Shown: positions 36,455 to 45,141 of the stretch, piece after piece
Layout: every line of letters starts with the position of its first letter
How positions within the stretch are numbered: the first letter of the stretch is position 1
NCBI RefSeq assembly: GCF_027604915.1
Contig: NZ_JAJAQC010000052.1
Coordinates: forward strand, 1 to 54,612
DNA length: 54,612 nt
Direction of reading: 5' to 3'
DNA from: Streptomonospora mangrovi
GTDB taxonomy: Bacteria > Actinomycetota > Actinomycetes > Streptosporangiales > Streptosporangiaceae
Made by a program: the position numbers and the translations under genes
The notes under the pieces: generated by a model
Told to the model about the DNA's origin: nothing
The model's input: the letters and a program-made list of their open reading frames with translations, nothing else
Databases searched by the model: none

Positions 36455-36612
36455 CGCACTGCCTCCCGGTCGGGGTGGGGCGTGGCCTGGGCGGCGCCGG
36501 GCCGGGTGCGGGCCGGCGCCGGTCTCCACGCGGTCATGCATACCCGGGGGCGCGTGTGCGGTAATCGTCCGGCGCGCGGGTGCGCCGGCGGGGCGGGGCG
36601 CGCGGGCGCGCC

Positions 36613-37077
36613 TCAGCGGCGGCCCAGCAGGTCGGGCAGCTCCTGGACGGCGTACCAGAGCAGTTCGTGGTCGTCGTCGTGCCCGGCGGCGGGGTCGGCG
36701 GCGGCCGCGGCGATCGCGTCGGCGGCCTCGGGGGCGTCGACGTGCAGGGCGGCGACGCGCTTGAGCGGCACCGTCCCTGCCACGGTGACGGCGGCGGGGT
36801 CGTCGGCCTCCGGCGCGGCCGCCACGGCGGCCTCGGAAATCTCGGCGGCGACCACGGCGCGCCGGCGCGGGGCGGCGGGGTCGGCGGCCAGTAGCCGCAC
36901 GCTGGCGCGGGCGGCCCCGCGCAGCGCCTCGTACTCCAGTTCCTCGTCGTCGGCCGGGCGGTCGCCGCCGCTGAGGTGCGGGGTGACGGCGTAGGCGCGC
37001 AGCGGGGCGCCGCCGATGTGCCCGTCGTCGAGGAGGGCGGCGAGGCCGGTGAAGGTGCTGGGAAGGTAGATGCGCAT
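36613..37077 (-). CDS. DUF6912 family protein
   Basis: A 154-aa protein beginning MRIYLPSTFTGLAALLDDG, then APLRAYAVTPHLS, ELEYEALRGAARASVRLLAA and RRAVVAAEIS, a pattern I know from a conserved actinobacterial hypothetical family (DUF6912). It ends LLWYAVQELPDLLGRR. ATG 37077; only a weak ribosome site. It lies between pruA and a HAD gene, all on the minus strand, with gaps over 130 bases. Function unknown. Confidence 0.75.
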   Translation of the reverse strand: MRIYLPSTFTGLAALLDDGHIGGAPLRAYAVTPHLSGGDRPADDEELEYEALRGAARASVRLLAADPAAPRRRAVVAAEISEAAVAAAPEADDPAAVTVAGTVPLKRVAALHVDAPEAADAIAAAAADPAAGHDDDHELLWYAVQELPDLLGRR

Positions 37078-37213
37078 CCGTGGCTCTGGTCGAATCGGCG
37101 GGTCGGGCGGGTGGACGGGGGGCGGCCGGGCGCGGGCGGCGGGCCGGTGCGCGCGGCGTGCCAAGTGTGCCAGAGCCGCCGGGCGGTGCGCCCGGCGACT
37201 CGGCGGCCGGCGG

Positions 37214-37918
37214 TCAGGAGGCCCGGGGCCGGGTGGGCCGGGGCGGGCTGGGCGGGGTGGGCAGGGGGTCGAACTCCACGCCGCAGGTCTCGGCGAGGCG
37301 CTGGCGGGTCTCGGCCGGGTCGGTGTGCAGGATGCCGGTCATGCCCAGTTCGACGGCGGCGCGCACGTTGTGCTCGATGTCGTCGATGAACACGCACTCC
37401 TCGGCGGGCACGCCCGTCAGTTCGACGGCGTGGCGGAAGATCTCGGGTTCGGGCTTGCGCATGCCCACCTCGCCGGAGATGACGACGGCGTCGAAGGTGT
37501 CGGCGAAGCGCTCGTGGGGGTAGCCGTTGCCCCAGGAGTTGGACAGCAGGCAGGTGCGCACCCGCCGTGTGCGCGCCTGGCGCAGCAGCGCGTACATCTC
37601 CTCGACGGGGTGGAACCCGGAGAACATCCGGGTGATGAGCCCTTCGGCGGGCACCGGGCCGCCGTCGAGCAGGCGGAGTTCGGCGGCCAGCAGCCGCTCG
37701 AACTCGGCGACGGCGACCTCGCCGCGCTCCAGGGCGTGGATGGGGTTGGCGCCGGCCGGCCCGCCGGCGTAGGCGCCCTCGACCCAGGCGCGCATGACCG
37801 CGCGGTAGCCCTGGCGGTCGATGCCGTCGGCCACCAGCCAGGCGTCGATGGTCTCGCGTAGGGGGGAGGTCAGCACGCCGCCCCAGTCGGTGATGATCGC
37901 ACGGCACTGCTTGGCCAT
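37214..37918 (-). CDS. HAD-IA hydrolase (ACAD10 N-terminal-like)
   Basis: A 234-aa HAD phosphatase. Motif I IITDWGGVLTSPL has the nucleophile Asp with Gly-Gly in place of the second Asp, usual for the epoxide-hydrolase/ACAD10 N-terminal branch. Motif II is LLSNSWGNGY, motif III RKPEPEIF, motif IV CVFIDDIEHNV. ATG 37918 with GAGG six bases upstream. It is divergent from an ACAD10/11-like acyl-CoA dehydrogenase with a shared 213-base control region. In ACAD10 a HAD domain is fused to the dehydrogenase, so the pair likely acts in one hydroxyacyl-CoA or related acyl pathway. Confidence 0.85.
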   Translation of the reverse strand: MAKQCRAIITDWGGVLTSPLRETIDAWLVADGIDRQGYRAVMRAWVEGAYAGGPAGANPIHALERGEVAVAEFERLLAAELRLLDGGPVPAEGLITRMFSGFHPVEEMYALLRQARTRRVRTCLLSNSWGNGYPHERFADTFDAVVISGEVGMRKPEPEIFRHAVELTGVPAEECVFIDDIEHNVRAAVELGMTGILHTDPAETRQRLAETCGVEFDPLPTPPSPPRPTRPRAS

Positions 37919-38097
37919 GTACTGCCTCGCCTTCGCTCGTGGGCGCCCGCCGCCGTGCGCCGGGCCGGCGCGCGGCCCGGCGGCCCCGCCCGCGGCGGGG
38001 CGCCCGTCGTCGCCGCAGGCCCGGGGCGGGTTTGTTCCCGCGCCGGGGCGCGGCCAACCGTCGCGGCGGCGGACCGCCACCACCCGGACCACACGGT

Positions 38098-38124
38098 ACC
38101 GACCAGTCGGTCGGATGGCATACT
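38098..38124 (+). promoter_or_regulatory. TetR-type palindrome and -10 of leaderless acyl-CoA dehydrogenase promoter
   Basis: ACCGACCAGTCGGT (38098-38111) is a perfect palindrome of 6-bp arms with a two-base centre, the shape of TetR/AcrR operators. CATACT (38119-38124) is seven bases before ATG 38132, implying a leaderless mRNA. The palindrome covers the -35/spacer, so binding would repress. It may also affect the divergent HAD gene. Confidence 0.6.
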
Positions 38125-38131
38125 GCGGTAC

Positions 38132-39331
38132 ATGGACTTCGACCCCAGCCCCACCGCGCGGGAGTACCTCGCCACCCTGCACGAGTTCATGGACCAGCAC
38201 GTCTACCCCGCCGAACCCGTCTACCACCGGTGGCGGGCCGAGGCCGGGCACGACAACCACGACCTGCCGCCGGTCATGGAGGAGCTGAAGGCCGAGGCGC
38301 GCCGCCGCGGCCTGTGGAACCTGTTCCTGCCCGACGTGAGCGGGCTCAGCGTCACCGACTACGCCGCCCTGGCCGAGGTCACCGGACGCTCGCCGGTGCT
38401 GGCGCCCCAGGCGCTGAACTGCTCGGCGCCCGACACCGGCAACATGGAGGTGCTGCACATGTTCGGCACCCCCGACCAGCGCAAGCGCTGGCTGGAGCCG
38501 CTGCTGGAGGGCCGGATCCGCTCTGCGTTCGCCATGACCGAGCCCGACGTCGCCTCCTCCGACGCCGCCAACATCGCGACCTCCATCGTGCGCGACGGCG
38601 ACGACTACGTGATCAACGGCCGCAAGTGGTGGATCAGCGGCGCGGCCGACCCCCGCTGCGCGGTGTTCATCGTCATGGGCAAGACCGACCCCGACGGCCC
38701 GGCCCACCGCCAGCAGTCGATGATCCTGGTGCCCCGCGACACCCCCGGCGTGGAGGTCGTGCGCTCGCTGCCGGTGTTCGGCTTCCAGGACCAGGAGGGG
38801 CACTGCGAGCTGCGGTTCACCGACGTCCGGGTGCCGGCGGCCAACCTCGTCTCCGGCGAGGGCGACGGGTTCATGATCGCCCAGGCGCGGCTGGGGCCGG
38901 GCCGCGTGCACCACTGCATGCGCGCCATCGGCATGGCCGAGCGCGCGCTGGAGCTGATGGTGCGCCGCGCCAACGAGCGGGTGGCGTTCGGCAAGCCGCT
39001 GGCCGCCCAGGGCGTGGTGCAGCAGCAGATCGCGGAGTCGCGGCTGGCGATCGAGCAGGCCCGGCTGCTGGTGCTCAAGACCGCCTGGCTGATCGACAAC
39101 CACGGCACCAAGGAGGCGCGCACCGAGATCTCGGCGATCAAGGTGGCGGCGCCGCGCACGGCCGTGGAGGTGATCGACCGCGCCATCCAGGTCTACGGCG
39201 GCGCCGGGGTGAGCGACGACTTCCCGCTCGCCCAGATGTACGCCCACGCCCGCGCCATGCGGATCTTCGACGGCCCCGACGAGGTGCACCTGCGGGCGCT
39301 GGCCCGCCAGGAGACCAAGCGGCACGCCTGA
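38132..39331 (+). CDS. Acyl-CoA dehydrogenase, ACAD10/11-like
   Basis: FAD enzyme of 399 aa oxidising acyl-CoA esters. FAMTEPDVASSDAAN and YVINGRKWWISGA form the FAD/substrate region, RVAFGKPLAAQGVVQQ is the conserved helix, and IQVYGGAGVSDDFPLAQMY the C-terminal FAD-contact segment. The overall pattern is that of ACAD10/11, which act on 4-hydroxyacyl-CoA derivatives. ATG 38132; no Shine-Dalgarno, consistent with a leaderless transcript from the adjacent -10. Its divergent partner is a HAD phosphatase, but no APH-type kinase (the third ACAD10 function) is in the window. Confidence 0.9.
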   Translation: MDFDPSPTAREYLATLHEFMDQHVYPAEPVYHRWRAEAGHDNHDLPPVMEELKAEARRRGLWNLFLPDVSGLSVTDYAALAEVTGRSPVLAPQALNCSAPDTGNMEVLHMFGTPDQRKRWLEPLLEGRIRSAFAMTEPDVASSDAANIATSIVRDGDDYVINGRKWWISGAADPRCAVFIVMGKTDPDGPAHRQQSMILVPRDTPGVEVVRSLPVFGFQDQEGHCELRFTDVRVPAANLVSGEGDGFMIAQARLGPGRVHHCMRAIGMAERALELMVRRANERVAFGKPLAAQGVVQQQIAESRLAIEQARLLVLKTAWLIDNHGTKEARTEISAIKVAAPRTAVEVIDRAIQVYGGAGVSDDFPLAQMYAHARAMRIFDGPDEVHLRALARQETKRHA

Positions 39332-39340
39332 GCGCCCGGC

Positions 39341-39383
39341 CCGCCCGCCCGGCGGCGCCAGGGCGGCTCCGCCGGGCGGGCGG
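39341..39383. terminator. Strong hairpin between convergent genes
   Basis: Perfect 15-bp arms (39341-39355 and 39369-39383) with a 13-base loop, between the dehydrogenase stop and the GH3 stop. Confidence 0.65.
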
Positions 39384-39467
39384 CGCGGGCCGGTCCCGCC
39401 CGCCGGGGACGCCCGCGGCACCCCGGGGCGGGCGCAGCCGCGGGGTGCCGCGACCACTACTGCGGGA

Positions 39468-41162
39468 TCAGTACTCCAGGCCGTCGCCGAAGCGCAGGTC
39501 GGTGCCGGGGATGTCGACGGGCAGCCGGCCCGAGGGCGCGACCTCGCCGGCGATGACCCGGGCCGCCGCCGCGCGCGAGGGGTCCACCGCGGAGTAGGTG
39601 GCCAGGTAGGCGTCGGCGTCGGGCAGGTCGGCGATGTCGTAGGGGTTGCCCTGGGCCACCACCGCCACCGGGGTGCCCGAGGCGGCGGCGGAGGCCACCA
39701 GGGCGGCCTGGCCGGCGTCGCCGCGCGCGTTGAGGGTGCCCACGACCGCGAGGTCGGCCCCGGCGGGGTCGGCGGTGACGGTCAGCCCCAGCCGCTCCAG
39801 CTCCGCGCCGATCTCCTCGGCGCCGGTGCCGGTGACGCTGACGGTGGCGCCCTCGGCGGCGGGCAGCGCGCCGCCCTCGTTGCGCAGCAGGGTCACCGAC
39901 CGCTCCGCCAGCTCGGCCGCCGCCGCCCGGTGGTCGTCGGTGCCCAGGGCGCCGGCGGCGGCCTGGACGTCGGCGGGTTCGGCGTCGAACAGGCCGCGTT
40001 CGGCCTTGACCTTGAGGATGCGGCGCACGGAGGCGTCGAGCCGGTCCTGGCTGATGCGGCCGTCCTCGACGGCGGCGCGCAGCGCGTCGACGGCGGCCTG
40101 GGGGTCGGGCGGCATGAGAAGCTGGTCGACCCCGGCCAGCACGGCGCGCACCGCGACCTCGCCGTCGTCGTGGGTCTGGCGCACGCCCTCCATGTTGAGG
40201 GCGTCGGTGGTGACCATGCCGTCGTAGCCGAGTTCGCCGCGCAGGACGTCGCGCACCACGCGGGGCGAGAGGGTGGCGGGCTCGCCGGAGTCGTCCAGCG
40301 CGGGCAGGACCAGGTGGGCGGTCATGACGGCGTCGACGTCGGCCTCGACCGCGCGGCGGAACGGCGGGAGGTCCTCGCGCTCCCACTCCCGGCGGGTCTT
40401 GTCGACGACGGGCAGCCCGGTGTGGCTGTCGGCGGCGGTGTCGCCGTGGCCGGGGAAGTGCTTGACGACCGGCACCACGCCGGCGTCGGCGAACGCCTCG
40501 GCCTCGGCGGCGGCCAGGTCGGCGACCAGGTCGGGGTCGGAGCCGAACGAGCGGATGCCGATGACGGGGTTGGCGGGGTCGGAGTTGACGTCGGCGTCGG
40601 GGGCGTAGTCGAGGTTGATGCCCAGCGCGGCCAACTCCTCGGCGGTGACGCGGGCCAGGGCGGCGGCCTGGTCGGGGTCGCGGGTGGCGCCCACCGCCAT
40701 GGCGTCGGGGAACCGGGTGCCGATCTCCAGCCGCGACACCATGCCCTGCTCCTGGTCGATGCCCAGGAACAGCGGCACCCCGGCGCCGTGGTCGGCGGCG
40801 GCCCGCTGGAGGCCGTTGGACATGCGGGCGATCTGCTCGGCGCCGGTGAGGCTTTCGGGGAAGTAGATGAGCCCGCCGGGGCGGTAGCGCGAGACCAGGT
40901 CGGCGCTGTCCTGGGCGGTGGTGCCCTCGGCGGTGAGCACCAGGAGCTGGCCGATCTTGTCGGCGGTGGACATGCCGGCCAGGACCTCCTCGGCCTTCTC
41001 CTCGGCCAGGCGCTCACGCTCGCGCTCCCGCCGGCGTTCCAGCTCCTGGGCGTCGGGCGAGGACTCCGCGTCTGAGGGCCGTTCGGCACCGCCGGGTGCG
41101 CAGGCGGAGGTGAGGACCAGGGCGAGGGCGCCCAGGAGCGCGAGGATGCGGCAGGGGTGCAT
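39468..41162 (-). CDS. Secreted GH3 beta-N-acetylhexosaminidase lipoprotein (NagZ/LpqI-like)
   Basis: Releases terminal GlcNAc from muropeptides or chito-oligomers at the cell surface. 564 aa; signal peptide with lipobox VLTSAC (Cys21), a charged linker, then the GH3 barrel: LFLGIDQEQGMVSRL and KHFPGHGDTAADSHTGLP (the His/Asp acid-base loop diagnostic for NagZ, about residue 231), the nucleophile Asp in VTTDALNMEGV (about 317), and a GH3 C-terminal alpha/beta domain. ATG 41162 has GGAAGG six bases upstream. It is next to the PTS amino-sugar cluster, supplying GlcNAc for uptake. In M. tuberculosis, from memory, the homologue lpqI lies beside aftD. Confidence 0.92.
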   Translation of the reverse strand: MHPCRILALLGALALVLTSACAPGGAERPSDAESSPDAQELERRRERERERLAEEKAEEVLAGMSTADKIGQLLVLTAEGTTAQDSADLVSRYRPGGLIYFPESLTGAEQIARMSNGLQRAAADHGAGVPLFLGIDQEQGMVSRLEIGTRFPDAMAVGATRDPDQAAALARVTAEELAALGINLDYAPDADVNSDPANPVIGIRSFGSDPDLVADLAAAEAEAFADAGVVPVVKHFPGHGDTAADSHTGLPVVDKTRREWEREDLPPFRRAVEADVDAVMTAHLVLPALDDSGEPATLSPRVVRDVLRGELGYDGMVTTDALNMEGVRQTHDDGEVAVRAVLAGVDQLLMPPDPQAAVDALRAAVEDGRISQDRLDASVRRILKVKAERGLFDAEPADVQAAAGALGTDDHRAAAAELAERSVTLLRNEGGALPAAEGATVSVTGTGAEEIGAELERLGLTVTADPAGADLAVVGTLNARGDAGQAALVASAAASGTPVAVVAQGNPYDIADLPDADAYLATYSAVDPSRAAAARVIAGEVAPSGRLPVDIPGTDLRFGDGLEY

Positions 41163-41501
41163 GGCGGACCTTCCGAGGACGGCGGCGGAGGCGGCGCGGC
41201 GGGCGAGGCTGCGGGCGGCCGGCGCTGCGGGGCCGGAGGGACCGAAGAGGCCGCCGCGTGCGTGCGCGGCGCGGGCGGGTGCCCCGGCGGACCCACAATA
41301 ACGTTTCGCGGCCCGGCGGGCGGCCGTTGTCCACAGCCCCGCCGGCGTGCCGCGCGGGCGCCCCGCAGAGCGCGCCGGCCCGCTCCCCCGCGCCGGTCCC
41401 CCTTCCCGCGCCGGCCCCGCCCCCGGAGAACGCGGCGGGGGCCGCGGGAACCCCCGCGACCCCCTCGCCCGCGTCGGGGCGGACCTTTATCGGCGCCGGC
41501 G
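41163..41501. other. Intergenic region between ptsI and the GH3 gene
   Basis: About 340 bases. It contains GC-rich inverted repeats near 41415-41450 that may end the pts operon, and a less GC-rich patch at 41290-41340 (AACGTT, TTGTGG on the minus strand) that is the likely GH3 promoter region. No gene seen. Confidence 0.4.
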
Positions 41502-43184
41502 CTACAGCCCCAGCTCGGCCAGGCCGGGCAGGGCGGCGGCGGCCGCCGCGCGCGCCTCCTCAGGACCGCGCGCGGCCAACGCGGCGGCGGCGGCCGCCCG
41601 GCACTGGGCCAGCTCGACCCGCGCCAGCGCCGCACGCACCAGCGGCAGCGCCGAGGCGCCCATGGACAGGCTGGTCACGCCCAGACCGGTCAGCACGCAC
41701 GCCAGCAGCGGGTCGGCGGCGGCCTCGCCGCAGACGCCGCAGGGGCGCCCCGCCTCGGCGGCGGCCGACGCCGCCACCGACACCAGGTCCAGCACGCCCG
41801 GCTGCCAGGGGTCCTGGAACCGGCCCAGGCCGCCGGTCTCGCGGTCGGCGGCGCAGGTGTACTGGGTGAGGTCGTTGGTGCCGATGCTGAAGAACGCGGC
41901 GGAGGCGGCGATGTGGCGGGCGCGCAGCGCCGCCGCCGGGACCTCGATCATGACCCCGGCCTGCTCCACCCCGGCCTTGGCCGCCGCGGCGGCGAACCAG
42001 TCGGCGTCCTCGGCGTCGGTGACCATCGGCGCCATGACCTGGAGTTCGGCGTCGGTGCCGCGCTCGGCCTCGGCGAGGGCGGCCAACTGGGCGTCCATGG
42101 TCTCGGGGAAGCGGCGCATCATCCGCAGCCCCCGCTCCCCCAGCGCCGGGTTGGGCTCGGCCGCCGGGGCGGGCAGGAACGCCAGCGGCTTGTCGGCGCC
42201 GGCGTCCAGCGTGCGCACCACGACCTTGCCGCCCGGGAACGCCTCCAGCACCGCGCGGTAGGCGGCGACCTGCTCGTCGTGGCCGGGCGCGTCGGCGCGG
42301 TCCAGGAACAGGAACTCGGTGCGGTAGAGGCCGACGCCCTCGGCGCCGTTCTCCAGGGCCGCCGGGAGGTCCTGGGGGCCGCCGATGTTGGCCAGCAGCG
42401 GCACCGGGTGGCCGTCGGCGGTGCGCCCGGGTCCGCTGCTCTGCGCGGCGGCCCTGGCGCGGGCCGCAGCGGCGGTGGTGGCGGCCTCGACGGCGGCGGG
42501 GTCGGGGTCGGCCACGACCTCGCCGGTGGCGCCGTCGACCAGCAGCAGGGTGCCCTCGGCGATGGCGTCGGCGCCCGCGCAGGCCACGACGGCCGGCAGC
42601 CCGAGGGACCGGGCGAGGATGGCGGTGTGGCTGGTGGGGCCGCCCTCGCGCGTCACGAACGCCACGACCTGGGCGGGGTCCAGGACGGCGGTGTCGGCGG
42701 GTGCGAGGTCCTCGGCGACGAGCACGAACGGGCTGTCGGAGTCGGGGATCCCCGGGATCGGCGCCCCCATGAGGCGGGCGACGATGCGGTCGCGCACGTC
42801 GTCGAGGTCGGCGACGCGCGCGGCCAGGTACTCCCCCGCGCTCGCGAGCATGTCGCGGTAGACCGCCATGGCCTCCGACACCGCCCGCGCGGCGTCGGCG
42901 CCCTCGCCCACGCGGCGGCGGACGTCGTCGGCCAGGGCGGGGTCGCGGGCCATGAGCGCCTGGGCGCTCAGCACCTCGGCGGCCTCGCCCCCGGCCCGCT
43001 CGCCGCGCGCGGTGAGGTCCTGGGCGGTCTGCTCCATCGCGGCCACGGCGCGCCGCGCCTCGGCCTCGGCGTCGCCTGCGTGGCGGGCGTCGGGGGCGGG
43101 CTGAGGCACCTCGCGGGTCAGGCGCTTGACGGGGCCGTAGCCCGCGCCCGGGCTGACCCCGGCCCCTCGGTAGGTCTGCGCCAT
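41502..43184 (-). CDS. ptsI: PTS enzyme I (phosphoenolpyruvate-protein phosphotransferase)
   Basis: First PTS enzyme; moves phosphate from PEP to HPr. 560 aa. The phospho-His lies in EGGPTSHTAILARSLGLPAV (about residue 187); VGLYRTEFLFLDR and SIGTNDLTQYTCAADR are PEP-domain signatures, and the catalytic Cys lies in RPCGVCGEAA (about 483). ATG 43184 (MAQTYRG) is chosen with GGGGGA four bases upstream; GTG 43196 is also in frame but overlaps the ptsH stop. Twelve bases after ptsH, so translationally linked; last gene of the SIS-EIIB-EIIA-HAD-HPr-EI run. Confidence 0.95.
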   Translation of the reverse strand: MAQTYRGAGVSPGAGYGPVKRLTREVPQPAPDARHAGDAEAEARRAVAAMEQTAQDLTARGERAGGEAAEVLSAQALMARDPALADDVRRRVGEGADAARAVSEAMAVYRDMLASAGEYLAARVADLDDVRDRIVARLMGAPIPGIPDSDSPFVLVAEDLAPADTAVLDPAQVVAFVTREGGPTSHTAILARSLGLPAVVACAGADAIAEGTLLLVDGATGEVVADPDPAAVEAATTAAAARARAAAQSSGPGRTADGHPVPLLANIGGPQDLPAALENGAEGVGLYRTEFLFLDRADAPGHDEQVAAYRAVLEAFPGGKVVVRTLDAGADKPLAFLPAPAAEPNPALGERGLRMMRRFPETMDAQLAALAEAERGTDAELQVMAPMVTDAEDADWFAAAAAKAGVEQAGVMIEVPAAALRARHIAASAAFFSIGTNDLTQYTCAADRETGGLGRFQDPWQPGVLDLVSVAASAAAEAGRPCGVCGEAAADPLLACVLTGLGVTSLSMGASALPLVRAALARVELAQCRAAAAAALAARGPEEARAAAAAALPGLAELGL

Positions 43185-43196
43185 GTCGTCCCCCAC

Positions 43197-43460
43197 CTAG
43201 TCGGCGTTCGCGATCTCGGCGAGGCGGTCGAGCAGGGCGTCGGCCTCGGGACCCTCGCCCTCGACGTCGATGACGATCTCGTCGCCGTTGCGGACGTCCA
43301 GGCCCATCACGGCGAGGATGCTCTTGGCCGACACGGGGGTGCCCTCGCCCTTGGCGACGGTCACCTGCCCCTCGGCCTTGGACGCGGCCTCCACGAACAT
43401 GGCGGCGGGGCGGGCGTGCAGGCCGACCTTGGACTCGACTGTGACTCGGCGTTGGGCCAC
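43197..43460 (-). CDS. ptsH: PTS phosphocarrier protein HPr
   Basis: Small phosphocarrier, 87 aa, between EI and EIIA. Active-site His15 lies in VGLHARPAAMFVEAA, and the regulatory-Ser region is SAKSILAVMGLDV (Ser47). GTG 43460 with AGGTG four bases upstream. It lies 62 bases after the HAD gene and twelve before ptsI. Confidence 0.95.
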   Translation of the reverse strand: MAQRRVTVESKVGLHARPAAMFVEAASKAEGQVTVAKGEGTPVSAKSILAVMGLDVRNGDEIVIDVEGEGPEADALLDRLAEIANAD

Positions 43461-43522
43461 GAGGCACCTACTTTCCGGGTAGCTGGGATGTGGTTCGGGG
43501 TGGTCAGGCGGGCGGTGCGGGG

Positions 43523-44206
43523 TCAGGCGGGGGTGCCGGGGCGGTCGACGCGGGCCAGCCGGGGCCAGTCGACCTCGGTGAGGTGGTCGACGATCAGGTC
43601 GGCCCCGCTCAGCACGGCGGGGTCGTGCGTGGTCGTGATGGCGACCACGCGCATCCCCGCGCGCCGGCCCGCCTCGATCCCGGCGGGTGTGTCCTCGAAC
43701 ACGACGATGTGCTCGGGTGCGTATCCCAGCAGATCGGCTCCGGCGAGGTAGCCCTGGGGGTGGGGTTTGCCCTCGGTCACGTCGGCGGCGGTGATGAGCC
43801 CCTTGAACATGGAGCGCACCCCCAGCCGCTCCAGGGCGATCTCGGCCCACTGCGGGCCGGCCGAGGTGACCAGCGCGAAGGGCACTCCCTCGGCGTGCAG
43901 GCGGCGCACGAACGCCGCCGACTCCGGGAGTTCGCGGGTCTCGGGCAGGTCGGGGGCGGACTGGATGACCTGGAGTTCGGCCAGCAGGACGTCCCAGGTC
44001 ACGCCGGGGAAGAGGGAGGGGTCCTCCTCCAGGACGTCGGTGCCGCGCCGCCCCATGAAGCGGTGCAGGGTGGCTTCGTCGTGGGGGATGTTGTGCAGGT
44101 CCAGCAGCCGCGACCAGACCTCCATGGAGCGCGGCTCGGAGTTGATGAGGGTGCCGTCGAGGTCGAAGAGGGCGGCGCGGGGCAAGGTGTCGTTCTGGTG
44201 GCTCAT
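43523..44206 (-). CDS. HAD-IA sugar phosphatase / beta-phosphoglucomutase-like
   Basis: A 227-aa HAD enzyme with full motifs: AALFDLDGTLINSE (I), ALVTSAGP (II), GKPHPQGYL (III), VVFEDTPAGIEA (IV), and a helical cap. ATG 44206 overlaps the stop of the EIIA gene by four bases (ATGA) and HPr follows 62 bases on, so it is embedded in the PTS operon. Likely a sugar-phosphate phosphatase, for example draining excess GlcNAc-6-P or GlcN-6-P; the exact substrate is inferred only from position. An isomerase (phosphoglucomutase) role is less likely without the extra cap residues, which I cannot judge. Confidence 0.88.
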   Translation of the reverse strand: MSHQNDTLPRAALFDLDGTLINSEPRSMEVWSRLLDLHNIPHDEATLHRFMGRRGTDVLEEDPSLFPGVTWDVLLAELQVIQSAPDLPETRELPESAAFVRRLHAEGVPFALVTSAGPQWAEIALERLGVRSMFKGLITAADVTEGKPHPQGYLAGADLLGYAPEHIVVFEDTPAGIEAGRRAGMRVVAITTTHDPAVLSGADLIVDHLTEVDWPRLARVDRPGTPA

Positions 44207-44649
44207 GCCCACCTGAACAACGTGTCGCCCGCCGCGACTTCCCCGGCGGCGGGGTCGGCGACCGCGTCGGCCCGGGCCTCCAGCGCCACGACCGGCACGA
44301 TCGCGGACATGCCCTGGCGCTCCACCTCGGCGGGGTCCCACCGGATGACGGGGGTGCCGGGCTCGACCTCGGCGCCCTCCTCGACCAGGGTGGCGAAGCC
44401 GGCGCCGTCGAGCTTGACGGTGTCGATGCCCAGGTGCACCAGGACGCCCCGCCCGCCCTCGCCGAGCACGAGGAAGGCGTGGGGGTGGAGCTTGACGACG
44501 CGCCCGGCGATGGGCGCGACCGCCTCCTGGGGCCGGGGGGCGGGCCGCACGGCCACGCCGGGGCCGACCATCCCCTGCGCGAAGACGGGGTCGTCGACCT
44601 CGCTCATCGCGACGGCGGTGCCGGGGACGGGGGTGAGGACGGTGAGCAC
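44203..44649 (-). CDS. crr: PTS glucose/GlcNAc-type EIIA
   Basis: Soluble EIIA of 148 aa, receiving phosphate from HPr and passing it to EIIB. Pattern APIAGRVVKLHPHAF (supporting His55/His57) and VHLGIDTVKLDGAGF with phospho-His72, then GTPVIRWD and the C-terminal GDTLFRW, all of the Glc family. GTG 44649 with AGGAGG five bases upstream. It overlaps the HAD gene start. As in Streptomyces, EIIA is a separate protein, which suits a role in both transport and regulation. Confidence 0.92.
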   Translation of the reverse strand: MLTVLTPVPGTAVAMSEVDDPVFAQGMVGPGVAVRPAPRPQEAVAPIAGRVVKLHPHAFLVLGEGGRGVLVHLGIDTVKLDGAGFATLVEEGAEVEPGTPVIRWDPAEVERQGMSAIVPVVALEARADAVADPAAGEVAAGDTLFRWA

Positions 44650-44777
44650 GGCCACCTCCTTGTCGAACGGGGCGCTGCGGGCACAGGGTGCCGGCCGCGC
44701 CGGTGGCGGATGTCGGTGCGCCGGGGAGGGCGCGGTCGCCGGTCCGCGCGCCCAAAGGCGCCGACCGGCGCGCGGCC

Positions 44778-45014
44778 TCAGCCCAGCAGGTCCTGGATGT
44801 CGTCGGTGAGCGCGTCGGCCTCGGGGCCCACCACCACCTGCACGACGTTGCCGGAGATCAGCACGCCGTGCGCGCCGGCCGCCTTGAGCGCCGGTTCGTC
44901 GACCTTGCCGGGGTCGCCGACCTCGGTGCGCAGCCGGGTGATGCACGCCTCGATGTCCTCGATGTTGTCGGCGCCGCCGAGCCCGGCGACGATCGCCGCT
45001 GCCTTGTCGGCCAT
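44778..45014 (-). CDS. PTS EIIB, glucose/GlcNAc family (NagF-like)
   Basis: A 78-aa free-standing EIIB. Phospho-Cys24 lies in EDIEACITRLRTEV, the glucose-family motif; it ends VGPEADALTDDIQDLLG. ATG 45014 with GGAGGAA upstream. Split EIIB and EIIC is the arrangement I know for Streptomyces GlcNAc transport (NagF and NagE2). It sits between the SIS gene (127 bases upstream) and EIIA (128 downstream). Its EIIC is on the divergent strand. Confidence 0.93.
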   Translation of the reverse strand: MADKAAAIVAGLGGADNIEDIEACITRLRTEVGDPGKVDEPALKAAGAHGVLISGNVVQVVVGPEADALTDDIQDLLG

Positions 45015-45141
45015 GGGTTCCTCCAGTTGTGTGCTAGGAGCGCCGGCGCGCCGGGCGGGGGCCCGCGCGGGCGCGCGGGCCGGTGCCGCCGGAGGCGGGC
45101 GCTGGGGATTCTCCGAGCTTACGGCCCGGTGGGAGCGGCGC

